The position numbers and the translations under genes were made by a program. Positions 1 through 8,106 of a DNA stretch of 64,000 bases are shown here, piece by piece; positions within the stretch are counted from its first letter, which is position 1, and the number at the start of each line of letters is the position of its first letter. A model generated the notes under the pieces. That model did no database searches, had not been told where the DNA came from, and saw only the letters and a program-made list of their open reading frames with translations. The DNA is from Ancylomarina salipaludis. Its GTDB lineage: Bacteria; Bacteroidota; Bacteroidia; Bacteroidales; Marinifilaceae. The stretch is from positions 186,001 to 250,000 of the forward strand of contig NZ_SAXA01000004.1 of the NCBI RefSeq assembly GCF_004122035.1, read 5' to 3'.

Positions 1-2
1 AA

Positions 3-467
3 TATGAAGGAAAGCTTGATGCTAAGTATAAAAGTATTAAGCTTGATGACGGAAATTTAAAGTTTGTGAAGTACAATAAGAAGGAGCAAGAGGTTCTGAT
101 CTTCAACTCAGATTATTCACTATGGCGAACTATAGATCTGCCTCTGCCCAAACAGCATCTTCTCGATGAGATCAAGTACATTTCTCAGCGTACTTTTAAC
201 AATGATGATTCTGTTGAGTTGGTTTATTCATGTCTTGTGTATAGTTTGTATGATGACTATGAAGATCCTGAGAATGAGAGTGTGAAAATCGAATTTACAT
301 TAAATATCATAAACGAATCGGGAGAGATAATTCTAAAGGTTCCTGACAGTAATGATATGGAAATTATCGACTTTAATGGTACAAAGAAATTGCTAATTTA
401 TAAGCATCCCAGTAAACATTTTGAAGAAAATGGAGAAACACTTATTTATACTTTGCCTGCTGATTGA
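3..467 (+). CDS. Hypothetical protein, 3' end only (5' end outside window)
   Basis: The frame is open from the first bases of the window to the TGA at 465-467, so this is the C-terminal part of a longer protein. A GTG at 66 lies in frame, but the reading frame continues upstream of it without a stop, so GTG is probably not the start. About 154 residues are visible. They are rich in beta-type hydrophobic alternation and acidic residues, and end in a segment reading ETLIYTLPAD. No catalytic motif or membrane segment is visible, and I do not recognise the family. The Ser/Asp/Tyr-rich beta pattern would fit a secreted protein. Function unknown. Confidence 0.55.
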   Translation, partial: YEGKLDAKYKSIKLDDGNLKFVKYNKKEQEVLIFNSDYSLWRTIDLPLPKQHLLDEIKYISQRTFNNDDSVELVYSCLVYSLYDDYEDPENESVKIEFTLNIINESGEIILKVPDSNDMEIIDFNGTKKLLIYKHPSKHFEENGETLIYTLPAD

Positions 468-533
468 TCTTCAATAATTATCTGTTATAAGAAATACATT
501 GCGTCTTAATATCGATATTTTTTTTTAAAATGA

Positions 534-1274
534 ATGAAAATGAAATACACAACAATGTATTACTATAGAAAAATCCATCGATATTTTGGTGTTGTTATTG
601 GAATCCAATTTCTATTTTGGACTTTAGGAGGATTGTTTTTTGCATGGAGTGATATGGATCAAATTCATGGAGATAATAATCGCAAGCCTATTAGTTTAAT
701 TAGTGATTTGAAGGATTGGCAATCACCGTCTGATGTTTTTGAGGAACTATCAAAGGCTTCAAAAATCGATTCAGTTATTTCTGTAAAAACAATTAATTTT
801 CTGAACCATCCATACTATCAATTGCGTTATTTTGAAGGTTCTCAAAAGAAATTCGCTTTAGTCAACGCTAAGACTGGTGGAATTAAAGGTTTCGTTAATA
901 AGAATGAAGCAATCGATCTTGCCAAAGAGGCATTCACCCCTGAATCTGCGATTGAAAAAGTAGAATACCTCGAAAAAGGTTCTCTTAGTAAGCATCATGA
1001 ATATCGTGGTGGACCATTACCTGCCTACGCGATAAGTTTTTCAAATGATCCAGAAACTGTTGTTTACATTAGTGCAGAATATGGTCAACTTGTTACGATT
1101 CGTAATTCTAATTGGCGAATTTTCGATTATTTATGGATGATGCACACCATGGATTATCAGACTAGAGATAACATTAGCAATCTTTTATTGAAGGTGTTTT
1201 CAATATTGGGTCTTGTGACAATAATCAGTGGTTTCATCATTTATTTTAAATCGATGAGGAGATTAAGTTTTTAG
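534..1274 (+). CDS. PepSY-domain membrane protein
   Basis: A 246-aa protein with a transmembrane segment near residues 17-38, a soluble region of about 170 residues, and a second membrane segment near residues 213-236. The middle part contains PepSY-like segments (VNAKTGGIKGFVNKNEAI; a second copy near YGQLVTI). This is the layout of PepSY-associated TM proteins, which in Bacteroidetes often sit beside TonB receptors and metal genes. The N-terminus resembles the 'RKIHRYFG' start of these proteins. The stop at 1272-1274 overlaps the open frame of an HMA metal-binding domain immediately downstream, so the 3' boundary may be the product of a deletion or frameshift. Role in metal or siderophore handling is inferred from family and neighbour only. 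Confidence 0.8.
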   Translation: MKMKYTTMYYYRKIHRYFGVVIGIQFLFWTLGGLFFAWSDMDQIHGDNNRKPISLISDLKDWQSPSDVFEELSKASKIDSVISVKTINFLNHPYYQLRYFEGSQKKFALVNAKTGGIKGFVNKNEAIDLAKEAFTPESAIEKVEYLEKGSLSKHHEYRGGPLPAYAISFSNDPETVVYISAEYGQLVTIRNSNWRIFDYLWMMHTMDYQTRDNISNLLLKVFSILGLVTIISGFIIYFKSMRRLSF

Positions 1275-1516
1275 GTAATTGCGGTGCTTGTGAACTTAGA
1301 ATTGAAAAAGCAGCTCAATCTGTTGATGGTGTGACGAGTGTTGACTGGGATAAGAAAACGAAGATGATTGTCGTTACATTTGATGAGAAAAAAACGGATT
1401 TGCATAAGATACATATGGCCATAGCGAAAGCAGGTCACGATACCGATATGCATAAGGCAACAGATGAGGTTTATGAAAAACTTCATGGCTGTTGTCAATA
1501 CGAAAGAGCCAAATAA
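1250..1516 (+). pseudogene. Heavy-metal-associated (HMA) domain, start lost or frameshifted
   Basis: The frame from 1250 to 1516 encodes an HMA domain with the metal-binding motif GNCGAC (CxxC cysteines at codons 1280 and 1289), the continuing pattern IEKAAQSVDGVTSVDWD, and a Cys-Cys near the end. The frame opens after a stop at 1247-1249 and has no ATG, GTG or TTG before 1331, which is downstream of the CxxC. It overlaps the last 25 bases of the PepSY gene in another frame. Either the gene lost its start and signal peptide by deletion, or it is reached by a -1 frameshift from the PepSY gene at the run of five T at 1268-1272. A start at GTG 1331 would give a 61-aa protein without the metal site. 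Confidence 0.6.
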
Positions 1517-1540
1517 AGGATTGTTTTTGTGAAATTCAGT

Positions 1541-1571
1541 AGGGATAGAGCTTGGTTCTATCCCTTTTTTA
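1541..1571 (+). terminator. Intrinsic terminator after the PepSY/HMA region
   Basis: Stem AGGGATAGA / TTCTATCCCT (about 9 bp, small loop) followed by a T-run at 1565-1570. The T-run is on the + strand side only. Confidence 0.8.
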
Positions 1572-1973
1572 ATCGATGGAATTCTCTAAAAACCATTCCG
1601 GATCAGCATATCGTTTGCAATGTTCACCATATGATAATATTTTTTTATTATCCACATGATAGGTTACTTTTTCGCCATAAATTTTTGAAAAAATGACTGT
1701 CGACTCATGTCCGTTAGGGTCTATATATTGTACTTGAGCAAAATTTTCATGCTTTTCTGTCTCTAAATTGGAATGACAAATGGAACAAGATATCGTAAGC
1801 TCTTCACCGATATCAATTTTAAAATCTTTATTCTTAAAGCTGGTATAATTTCCTATTTCTGGATGAAGCAACAGCAGTCCACTTTCATCGTTAGAATTCT
1901 TAGCAGAGAAAATGATATAATCCTTTACATTTAATAATCCTCTGCAATGCGGACATAAATAATTTGTTCCCAT
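1569..1973 (-). CDS. Conserved hypothetical zinc-ribbon protein
   Basis: A 134-aa cytoplasmic protein with two CxxC knuckles: CPHC at residues 7-10 and CSIC near residues 62-65. Together they should form a zinc ribbon. The rest is an acidic alpha/beta sequence with no catalytic motif that I recognise. No signal peptide and no membrane segment. It is transcribed toward the PepSY/HMA genes and is alone on its strand, so the context gives no functional clue. Start chosen at ATG 1973 because the first zinc knuckle follows immediately. Confidence 0.7.
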   Translation of the reverse strand: MGTNYLCPHCRGLLNVKDYIIFSAKNSNDESGLLLLHPEIGNYTSFKNKDFKIDIGEELTISCSICHSNLETEKHENFAQVQYIDPNGHESTVIFSKIYGEKVTYHVDNKKILSYGEHCKRYADPEWFLENSID

Positions 1974-2153
1974 AGCGGTAGTTTTTAAGTGAATATTATA
2001 AACCTTCGAAATTGAGTCTGTTATACTTGAAACTCGCCTTAGTTCAAGTTAAGAAATATCAATATCAAAATAAAACGCTTGAGTTGAAATTTAAGTCTCA
2101 CAGGCGTTTTGTGAAAATAAGCTGGGTTTATTCTGGATTTTTATTGTGAGATT

Positions 2154-2182
2154 TTTGATCTTAAAAAAAAGTCATAAATTTG
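2154..2182 (+). promoter_or_regulatory. Bacteroidetes promoter of the fluoride-exporter gene
   Basis: A -33 element TTTG (2154-2157), a 17-nt spacer and a -7 element TAAATTTG (2175-2182) match the Bacteroidetes consensus TTTG/TAnnTTTG. Transcription would start near 2188, directly in front of the fluoride aptamer. This rules out the GTG at 2146 as a start codon. Confidence 0.75.
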
Positions 2183-2187
2183 CGAGC

Positions 2188-2271
2188 TCTAAAGGAAATG
2201 GGGTTTTCCTACTTAACTGCCTTCTGGCTGATGACTCCTGCGAAAATAGTATCCAAATTCACAGGATTGTT
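2188..2271 (+). promoter_or_regulatory. Fluoride riboswitch (crcB motif)
   Basis: The segment 2192-2242 matches the fluoride aptamer: a first hairpin GGAAATGG-GGTTTTCC, then AACTGCC-TTCT-GGC, then the signature GCTGATGACTCCTG. These are the conserved pieces of the crcB RNA. The 3' aptamer strand TCCTG (2236-2240) can also pair with CAGGA (2262-2266), close to the ATG at 2272. That suggests a switch acting on translation start or transcript folding rather than a classic terminator, since I see no T-run before the ATG. Fluoride binding would favour the aptamer and free the start region. Confidence 0.88.
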
Positions 2272-3567
2272 ATGCAAAAAAATCTATACAGCTCATATTC
2301 ACGTGTTCGTAAATTTATTCTGACCCGGCAACCGGCTCTTTTATCCATATTGGAGTGGTTACTTTTATCTATAGTAATCGCTATTTGTGTCGGTTCGGCT
2401 TGTGCATTTTTCTTAATTAGTTTGGAATATGCCACTGATTATCGAAATGCGCATGAATGGCTTATTTACCTGTTGCCCTTTGCCGGAATTCTGCTGGGCT
2501 ATGTCTTTTTTCGATGGGGGAAAGAGATTGCACCGGGAAACAATCTGGTGATTAGTAATATCCACAAACCCAAGAAGATTCTTCCTTTTCGTTTGGCACC
2601 TTTTATTTTGGGAGGGACTGTTTTTACACATCTTTTTGGTGGGTCAGCAGGACGAGAGGGAACTGCCATACAGATGAGTGCTGCAATATCGGATCAACTG
2701 ACCCGGGTATTCAAACTCAGTAAATACAATCGACAAGTGATTCTGATTTCGGGAATGAGCGCAGGTTTTGGTGCAGTTTTCGGAACACCACTGGCCGGGG
2801 CAATCTTTGGTTTAGAAGTTTATCATATGGGAAAAATCAAGTACAATGCTATTTTCCCGGCCTTTGCTTCATCGTTTATGGCTGATTATGTCACTCGTTT
2901 ATACGGCGTCTCTCATTCTCACTATATTCTGGGTTTTGTGCCGCACATCGATTTGCAAGGCTTACTGATTACAATATTGGCAGGAATCTGTTTTGGTTTG
3001 GCTTCATTGGGCTTTATAAAGCTGACATCCTCATACAGTAAGCTCAGTAGTAAATACATTAAAAGAGCCTATATGCGACCATTTTTTGGAGGTCTTTTGA
3101 TTTTATTGATCGCCGGACTTTTAGGCACTACAAAATATCTGGGTTTGGGTTTACCTACAATTGCTGAATCATTTACTGTTCAGCAAGCGCCTTACGTTTT
3201 CTTTTTTAAACTGCTGCTGACTGCTATTACGCTTGGAGCAGGATTTAAGGGAGGAGAGGTGACGCCTTTGTTTTTTATCGGCGCAGCCTTGGGAAGTGCC
3301 TTATCCCTATTTTTACCTTTACCAGTAGGCCTTTTAGCGGCTATGGGCTTTGTGGCTGTTTTCTCAGGCGCATCCAATACGCCACTGGCATCGAGCATTA
3401 TGGCGATTGAGCTTTTTGGAATAGCCTGCAGCCCTTATGTTGCTATTGCTTGTATTGTAGCGTACTTGATTTCGGGACATCACGGTATTTATAGTTCTCA
3501 GGTTATTGGTGAAACTAAAATTGCCACTAAAATTAGGGAAACCGGGCGGACACTGGGCGAAGTGTAA
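2272..3567 (+). CDS. eriC: CLC-type fluoride/proton antiporter (CLC-F)
   Basis: A 431-aa CLC channel/antiporter with about ten hydrophobic segments. In place of the chloride motif GSGIP it carries GNNLV at residues 89-93, a hallmark of the fluoride-selective CLC-F branch. The gating-glutamate motif GREGT is at 127-131, GTPLAG at 171-176, and the later filter motif is GFKGGEVTP. The fluoride riboswitch immediately upstream gives independent support for fluoride export from the cytoplasm. ATG 2272 is chosen because a GTG start at 2146 would lie upstream of the promoter and inside the riboswitch. Nearest alternative is a generic ClC chloride transporter, which the GNN motif and riboswitch make unlikely. 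Confidence 0.9.
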   Translation: MQKNLYSSYSRVRKFILTRQPALLSILEWLLLSIVIAICVGSACAFFLISLEYATDYRNAHEWLIYLLPFAGILLGYVFFRWGKEIAPGNNLVISNIHKPKKILPFRLAPFILGGTVFTHLFGGSAGREGTAIQMSAAISDQLTRVFKLSKYNRQVILISGMSAGFGAVFGTPLAGAIFGLEVYHMGKIKYNAIFPAFASSFMADYVTRLYGVSHSHYILGFVPHIDLQGLLITILAGICFGLASLGFIKLTSSYSKLSSKYIKRAYMRPFFGGLLILLIAGLLGTTKYLGLGLPTIAESFTVQQAPYVFFFKLLLTAITLGAGFKGGEVTPLFFIGAALGSALSLFLPLPVGLLAAMGFVAVFSGASNTPLASSIMAIELFGIACSPYVAIACIVAYLISGHHGIYSSQVIGETKIATKIRETGRTLGEV

Positions 3568-3598
3568 TCGAATTTTTACATTTTACGATGTAAAGAAA

Positions 3599-3632
3599 AG
3601 AGATGCTGCATATAAGAGCATCTCTTTTTTTA
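3599..3632 (+). terminator. Terminator of the CLC-F gene
   Basis: Perfect 9-bp stem AGAGATGCT / AGCATCTCT (3599-3607, 3617-3625) followed by a run of T. Confidence 0.9.
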
Positions 3633-3651
3633 TATCCGAGTTAATCCTTCA

Positions 3652-4812
3652 CTAAGGACAAACATATTCTTTAAGATCTGAAACAAGAATATCCTCAATT
3701 TCAATGAATTGATCTTGCTTGCATTTGGTGTAGAGTATGCCAAAGATATTGTAGGTTTTGTAATCGGTTTTTCTCAGTTCTAAAGGATTTGAAAATTTGG
3801 TCAGCAGTTTTTCGTAATCGAAATGAGAAATGTCTGTCGATGGAATACCTGTGGAATTATCAAGAATGATTAGGCTATATATTTCATCATCCATTTCATC
3901 TAATAGTTGTGTCCAATCCGGAGGCGTGTTATTCAGATATGAATAATAGGGATTTAAGCCGGTTGCAGCATGAGTCAGATCGGCCGTGGTGCACCAGCCT
4001 CCAAATCGCATTGGATTGACTTCAATGGGAATTAATTTGCCTTTATCATCCACACGCACCTCGATATGTACCGGGAAGTTCCTAATGTCAGCACGTCGGC
4101 CCAAAGCTTCAACAAATTGGGTAAACTGAGGTAAATAGGATTGGATCAGTTTCTTTGAGGTGTAATAAACACGATCGCTAACATCTTTTTCAGAAGCAAA
4201 TAAGTGTTTTGATATCCCAAGGATAACAGCCTCACCATTTTCATCAAAGTAGGCATCAAAAGCAAATTCGTCACCATCAATTACTTCTTCAATTATAAAC
4301 GAAGAGGCATTTACGACCTCAATGGGAAACAATTTTTTCGCATTTGTAAATTCATCCTGGATATCTTGTTTAACCTTGAGCCATTCTTCTTTATTAACGA
4401 CTTTATGTACGCCTAAACTTAAGAAGCCAATTGCGGGCTTAATAATGAAGGGCATAGGAAGTTCTTCTAAATTAATCTGATCAAGATCCTTTAGTGCCAC
4501 TTCTTTGAAGAAGAAATCAGGATAAATGCTTTTAATTAATTTTCGAAATTCGAACTTGTTTTTGAACAGGTTGATGTACTCCGGAAGCTTTGTAAAACCA
4601 AGATTGTTGATCACCCAATTGATTGAGTTTTCCGAATTTGTGTACAGTCGGCTATCTGGCTTGTTTTTGAAGTTTTGAATGATTTGTTCCGAATTGATCA
4701 AAGAGATCTCGCCATCTTCTATAATATCTCCCGTATCAATGGCCGGAAGCTTATACTTCGTAATTGTGTTTTTAAGAAATTGGGATACGTAGGGTTTATC
4801 TAGTAGTATCAT
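3652..4812 (-). CDS. ATP-grasp domain protein (carboxylate-amine ligase type)
   Basis: A 386-aa soluble protein. Residues about 90-310 show the ATP-grasp plan: the nucleotide-binding strand MPFIIKPAIGFLSLGVH, an acidic strand SFIIEEVIDGDEFAFDAYFD, and the metal-binding end PIEVNPMRFGG. Such enzymes join a carboxylate to an amine through an acyl-phosphate. The N-terminal 90 residues and the C-terminal tail are not recognisable to me, so the substrate is unknown. It stands alone on the minus strand between two terminators, with no pathway neighbours. Confidence 0.8.
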   Translation of the reverse strand: MILLDKPYVSQFLKNTITKYKLPAIDTGDIIEDGEISLINSEQIIQNFKNKPDSRLYTNSENSINWVINNLGFTKLPEYINLFKNKFEFRKLIKSIYPDFFFKEVALKDLDQINLEELPMPFIIKPAIGFLSLGVHKVVNKEEWLKVKQDIQDEFTNAKKLFPIEVVNASSFIIEEVIDGDEFAFDAYFDENGEAVILGISKHLFASEKDVSDRVYYTSKKLIQSYLPQFTQFVEALGRRADIRNFPVHIEVRVDDKGKLIPIEVNPMRFGGWCTTADLTHAATGLNPYYSYLNNTPPDWTQLLDEMDDEIYSLIILDNSTGIPSTDISHFDYEKLLTKFSNPLELRKTDYKTYNIFGILYTKCKQDQFIEIEDILVSDLKEYVCP

Positions 4813-4904
4813 GGGTGTTGTCTGTTTGTTTTAAAAGTTTTTTGAATTTCTGCTAAAGCTACAAAATTTGTTTATGGTATTTTTCAAACAAAAAAGCCAA
4901 TTAA

Positions 4905-4980
4905 AAATCCCTCACCAAATAAATGATGAGGGATTAACTTAAACAGGCTCGTGGAAGCCAAGCCTGAAAAGATCTTTATA
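4905..4980 (-). terminator. 3' UTR of satP: conserved-loop hairpin plus intrinsic terminator (element A)
   Basis: On the minus strand, directly after the satP stop codon, comes hairpin 1 with a 5-bp stem (4944-4948 with 4962-4966) and a 13-nt loop. Hairpin 2 follows, 9 bp (4906-4914 with 4927-4935), and then T residues. A diverged copy is at 5818-5897: both stems differ but stay paired, while the loop bases GTGGAAGCCAA (+ strand) are identical. This means the structure and the loop have been kept under selection. Confidence 0.75.
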
Positions 4981-5559
4981 TTATTTTAACGGAAGAAGTT
5001 GACGTCCGTATACAGCTTCAAGAAGTTGAGCAATTGCCATATAAACAGCAGTTGAACCACAAATAACCCCTTCGATACCCGCAATTGTGTGAATCATATG
5101 GCTACCTGTAAAGTTTGCAATTGCCAATAGAGCAAATAATAAAACAACAGTTGCAAAAAGGAAAGCCATTACTTTACCCAATTTTAATGTTGCAACAAAG
5201 AATCCTAAAGAAAGAATCCCCCAAACAGTCAGGTAATATCCCATTGCAATTGGAGAAGGAGCAGTGCCCAATCCCATTTTAGGAAGCATCATTAAAAATA
5301 CCAGTGTTAGCCAGAAGATACCATAAGATGTAAAGGCCATGGTTCCAAAGATGTTGTTCTTTTTCCATTCCATAGTTCCGACAATCACTTGTACGATACC
5401 TCCCATAAAGATACCCATTGCAAGAATCATGGTATCCATACCGAATAGACCTGCATTATGCAAGTTTAATAAGATGGTTGTTAAACCAAAACCGCAAAGT
5501 CCTAATGGTCCTGGATTTGCTGTGTTGTCTTTTTGAATAATGAATTGTGTGTTTTCCAT
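4981..5559 (-). CDS. satP: Acetate/succinate:proton symporter, GPR1/FUN34/YaaH family
   Basis: A 192-aa inner-membrane protein with six hydrophobic segments. The family signature NPGPLGL stands near residue 15, followed by FGLTTILLNLHNAG and the conserved GIFMGGIVQVIVGTMEW stretch. YaaH/SatP proteins take up acetate and succinate with protons. Start is placed at ATG 5559 (MENTQF...). The longer frame to 5616 would run through the promoter at 5589-5619. The gene is monocistronic, with its own promoter and its own terminator element directly behind the stop codon. The same promoter-plus-terminator pair is repeated without an ORF about 400 bp upstream. Confidence 0.9.
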   Translation of the reverse strand: MENTQFIIQKDNTANPGPLGLCGFGLTTILLNLHNAGLFGMDTMILAMGIFMGGIVQVIVGTMEWKKNNIFGTMAFTSYGIFWLTLVFLMMLPKMGLGTAPSPIAMGYYLTVWGILSLGFFVATLKLGKVMAFLFATVVLLFALLAIANFTGSHMIHTIAGIEGVICGSTAVYMAIAQLLEAVYGRQLLPLK

Positions 5560-5588
5560 ATTAGATATTTGTTGTAAAAAAGCAGCCG

Positions 5589-5619
5589 CAAAAGTATTCT
5601 TTTTATCAAATATCACAAG
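5589..5619 (-). promoter_or_regulatory. satP promoter
   Basis: Read on the minus strand: CTTG at 5619-5616, a 19-nt spacer, then TACTTTTG at 5596-5589. Transcription would start near 5582, about 22 nt before ATG 5559. An identical -33/-7 pair with the same spacing is found at 5980-6010. Confidence 0.75.
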
Positions 5620-5817
5620 GTCAAAAATTGATTATTATTCAATGCTTAAATTTGGACAAGATTAATGTAAAATAAACTAAAAGAGTCTTTGTTGAAGATG
5701 TTGTGTAATTGGCTTTTATATAAGGTTTTAATTGTTTGATTGTAGTTGATTTTCACCTTGCTTAGAGTTGTTTTAAATAGCTGGATCTGGTTTAGATTGG
5801 TGGCGGTTTATTAATGC

Positions 5818-5973
5818 AAAAAACCCTTACCAAATAAATGATAAGGGTTTAGCTTAGCTCACACAGGTGGAAGCCAAGTGTGAGAAAGATCTTTATATCT
5901 AATTCTTAATTAAAAGAAAGGTTTAATCAAATTTGATTTGAACTAAGAATACAGTGTATGTCTTGTTTCAAAG
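5818..5973 (-). ncRNA. Candidate small RNA made of satP-like 5' and 3' untranslated regions (element B)
   Basis: A transcript of about 155 nt is predicted from the promoter at 5980-6010 to the terminator at 5821-5850 (9-bp stem, then six T on the minus strand). It contains no ORF. Its 3' part repeats the satP 3' UTR: a 7-bp stem (5858-5864 with 5878-5884), the same 13-nt loop plan with GTGGAAGCCAA, and the same flank AAGATCTTTATAT. Its promoter copies the satP promoter. It could be the remains of a satP duplication with the ORF lost, or a functional RNA that shares a binding partner with the satP mRNA. Confidence 0.55.
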
Positions 5974-5979
5974 CGTTGG

Positions 5980-6010
5980 CAAAAGTATTGTTTTTATTAG
6001 ATAATACAAG
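5980..6010 (-). promoter_or_regulatory. Promoter of the satP-like small RNA unit
   Basis: Minus strand: CTTG (6010-6007), 19-nt spacer, TACTTTTG (5987-5980). Similarity to the satP promoter extends through GCAAAAGTATT and the T-rich spacer. Confidence 0.65.
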
Positions 6011-6144
6011 GCTTTTAAAGGAATTTATTGAAAATAATTTTATCTGTGATATGTGAAACCATTTCAAAATAATTTAAAGGCTTGATTCTAATATGTTTGA
6101 AATTTAAAACAGAAAATTCCTGTGCTGAATAGCGAGACAATTGA

Positions 6145-6588
6145 TTATACGCAAAGCTCAGCATTTTCTTTTAAATGATTGAGACAAGAATTAACCTTGC
6201 GGATATCCAATGGATGTCCAAGCCAAAACATAGCAGCTTCCAGAGAATTAAATATTTTCATTGTTTGCGGTAATTTGACAGAAAACATGCTTAGAAATGT
6301 GCTAAAGACGACCTGATAGGGCTTACTTGCTAATACCGCTAATTTTCTCTTACCAGATATGTCTTTATGGGATCTGACAAATTCAATATAATCCTTGATA
6401 TCTTTTACGAAGCCTTTAAAAGTGATTTGTCTGATATCCAAAAGCAGGTCAAAATTGGGAGAATAATCCTGATTTGAAGATTCTTTTAAATTGAAATTCT
6501 TCATTTTTTCCAGAGTCATAATCCCTTCATGATACTCAATAATAAATTTTTCATCAAAAAAAATCTGATAGCTACTTAGGAATTGCAT
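6145..6588 (-). CDS. STAS/SEC14-like domain protein (SpoIIAA-like)
   Basis: A 147-aa cytoplasmic protein. The alternating pattern (a strand IIEYHEGIMTLE, then FDLLLDIRQITF, a helix, RKLAVLASKPYQVVFSTFL, and the ending helix SLEAAMFWLG) fits the small STAS/SEC14-like fold found in many Bacteroidetes stand-alone proteins. These may act as protein-interaction modules, but the role is unknown. No signal peptide. It is followed by a 170-nt gap and then by the small-RNA unit on the same strand. Confidence 0.55.
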   Translation of the reverse strand: MQFLSSYQIFFDEKFIIEYHEGIMTLEKMKNFNLKESSNQDYSPNFDLLLDIRQITFKGFVKDIKDYIEFVRSHKDISGKRKLAVLASKPYQVVFSTFLSMFSVKLPQTMKIFNSLEAAMFWLGHPLDIRKVNSCLNHLKENAELCV

Positions 6589-6718
6589 AGGCTGGATTTT
6601 AAATAGAACGATTAGTTATAGTAAATTACAAAAAATTAACTATAATAAAAATATGAGTCATGAGTTATTATTGTTTTGAATGTGTGGGTTTTTATAATTA
6701 ATGAGGCATTAAGAGAAA

Positions 6719-6755
6719 AGAAAAAATCCATCTCGAATCAACGAAATGGATTTTA
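6719..6755 (-). terminator. Terminator of the phosphofructokinase gene
   Basis: 9-bp stem AAAATCCAT / ATGGATTTT (6723-6731, 6746-6754). On the minus strand it is followed by TTTTTTC. Confidence 0.75.
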
Positions 6756-6781
6756 AGAAATATATTTGATCAGGAACTGAC

Positions 6782-8002
6782 TTATTCCCAATTCAGGATC
6801 TTTTTGAATAGATAGTTTTCTGCATCAGGTAAATAAGCTTTGGCAGCTTCTAAATCTTCCTCACAAAGGTAATGCAGGTTATTATTCATAACTGTTTGAA
6901 CCTTCTCGCTGTTGATATCAACTAATCGAGGTTTAACTTTTCCGTTTTCGTCTTCAACATCTTTAAGGAACAGAGGAGAAGCATCACCTTTAGGATCAAC
7001 TGTGATCATACATTTGGATTTACCTGCTTTAAATAAATTATAAACGCCATTTCCAAGCATGGTGCAAAGATCCAAATCGTAAGCAACAGGTGGGCAACAA
7101 CGTAATCCAAATCCCAATTCAACCGGACGTGTTCCAATGTTTAGTTTATATGATTTAATTTTTCGCTGAATAAACATATTGAACACATGTGATTTACTCA
7201 CGTTGAATAATTCAGGATGTCCATGGGCATCGTAGGTGAAATTAATACCTGTACTTTCAATTTCTTCCTGATCCATAAAATGGAAAACCCCTTCACTAAT
7301 AATGGCTGCACCATAATTCAGTCCCAGAATACGTCGTTTGATAATGGAAGAAATAACCAAGTTAGCTATTTTCTCAGCTGAAATTTCAGTTTTATTAAAC
7401 ATCTCAGGAATGATAATCATAGGGAAATGACAAGATGTCCCGATTCCGAAGGCTAAGTGTCCCGCTTCACGTCCCATGGCAGATAAAACAAACCAGTTTT
7501 GTGAAGTGCGGGCATCTTCATATACAGTTGTGGCAATACGAACGCCTTCATTTTTTGCTGAATGAAAACCAAATGTTGGTGAACCAACTGGCAAAGGCAG
7601 ATCGTTGTCGATGGTTTTTGGAACATGTATATTTGATATCGAAATCTGATTGTCTTCCAGATATTTCGCTATACGGTTGGCTGTTGAAGCTGTGTCGTCA
7701 CCACCTATGGTCACCAATAGTTTGACATTATTCTTAACAAAGAAGTTGGTGTTGAAGTCAGTATCTTTGGGTTTAAAACGGCTCATTTTAAGTGAAGAAC
7801 CTCCCTTACTGAAGATGCCATCTAAAAATGGGAAATCCAATTCTATGGTTTCGGGATTATCGGAGAAAAGCCCTTTATAACCTTCGTGCATACCAATAAC
7901 ACGGTAGCCATTTTTTAAGAATACTTTTCCAACACTACTTATTACGGTGTTAATGCCTGGAGCTGGACCTCCGCCACATAATATTACTATAGAATCTTTC
8001 AT
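6782..8002 (-). CDS. pfp: 6-phosphofructokinase, probably pyrophosphate-dependent
   Basis: A 406-aa cytoplasmic PFK that phosphorylates fructose 6-phosphate in glycolysis. From ATG 8002 the phosphoryl-donor loop GGGPAPGIN is at residues 10-18. GGDDT is at 100-104, and its second Asp (ATP enzymes have Gly) marks the PPi-using type. PKTIDNDL starts at 128, with Lys129 where ATP enzymes have Gly, and MGREAGHLA follows. An in-frame ATG at 8098 would add 32 residues but lies almost at the predicted transcription start (near 8100), so 8002 is preferred with a 98-nt leader. PPi use makes the step reversible in principle. Confidence 0.9.
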   Translation of the reverse strand: MKDSIVILCGGGPAPGINTVISSVGKVFLKNGYRVIGMHEGYKGLFSDNPETIELDFPFLDGIFSKGGSSLKMSRFKPKDTDFNTNFFVKNNVKLLVTIGGDDTASTANRIAKYLEDNQISISNIHVPKTIDNDLPLPVGSPTFGFHSAKNEGVRIATTVYEDARTSQNWFVLSAMGREAGHLAFGIGTSCHFPMIIIPEMFNKTEISAEKIANLVISSIIKRRILGLNYGAAIISEGVFHFMDQEEIESTGINFTYDAHGHPELFNVSKSHVFNMFIQRKIKSYKLNIGTRPVELGFGLRCCPPVAYDLDLCTMLGNGVYNLFKAGKSKCMITVDPKGDASPLFLKDVEDENGKVKPRLVDINSEKVQTVMNNNLHYLCEEDLEAAKAYLPDAENYLFKKILNWE

Positions 8003-8106
8003 GGTTTTTAGTTGTATTTTACGACTAGCTTTCAATTTTAAGTCTTCCTGTATTATGAAATTTGTCAAACTTAGTTTGGCTTGACTCATTTCTGACAATT
8101 AGTTGG

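Noticed and set aside
2146-2271. Extended N-terminus of the CLC-F protein from GTG 2146
   Set aside because: The stretch overlaps a promoter and the fluoride riboswitch, and codes for a non-membrane extension. ATG 2272 is the better start.
5560-5616. Longer N-terminus for SatP
   Set aside because: It would contain the -7 and part of the -33 promoter elements and lacks the family start.
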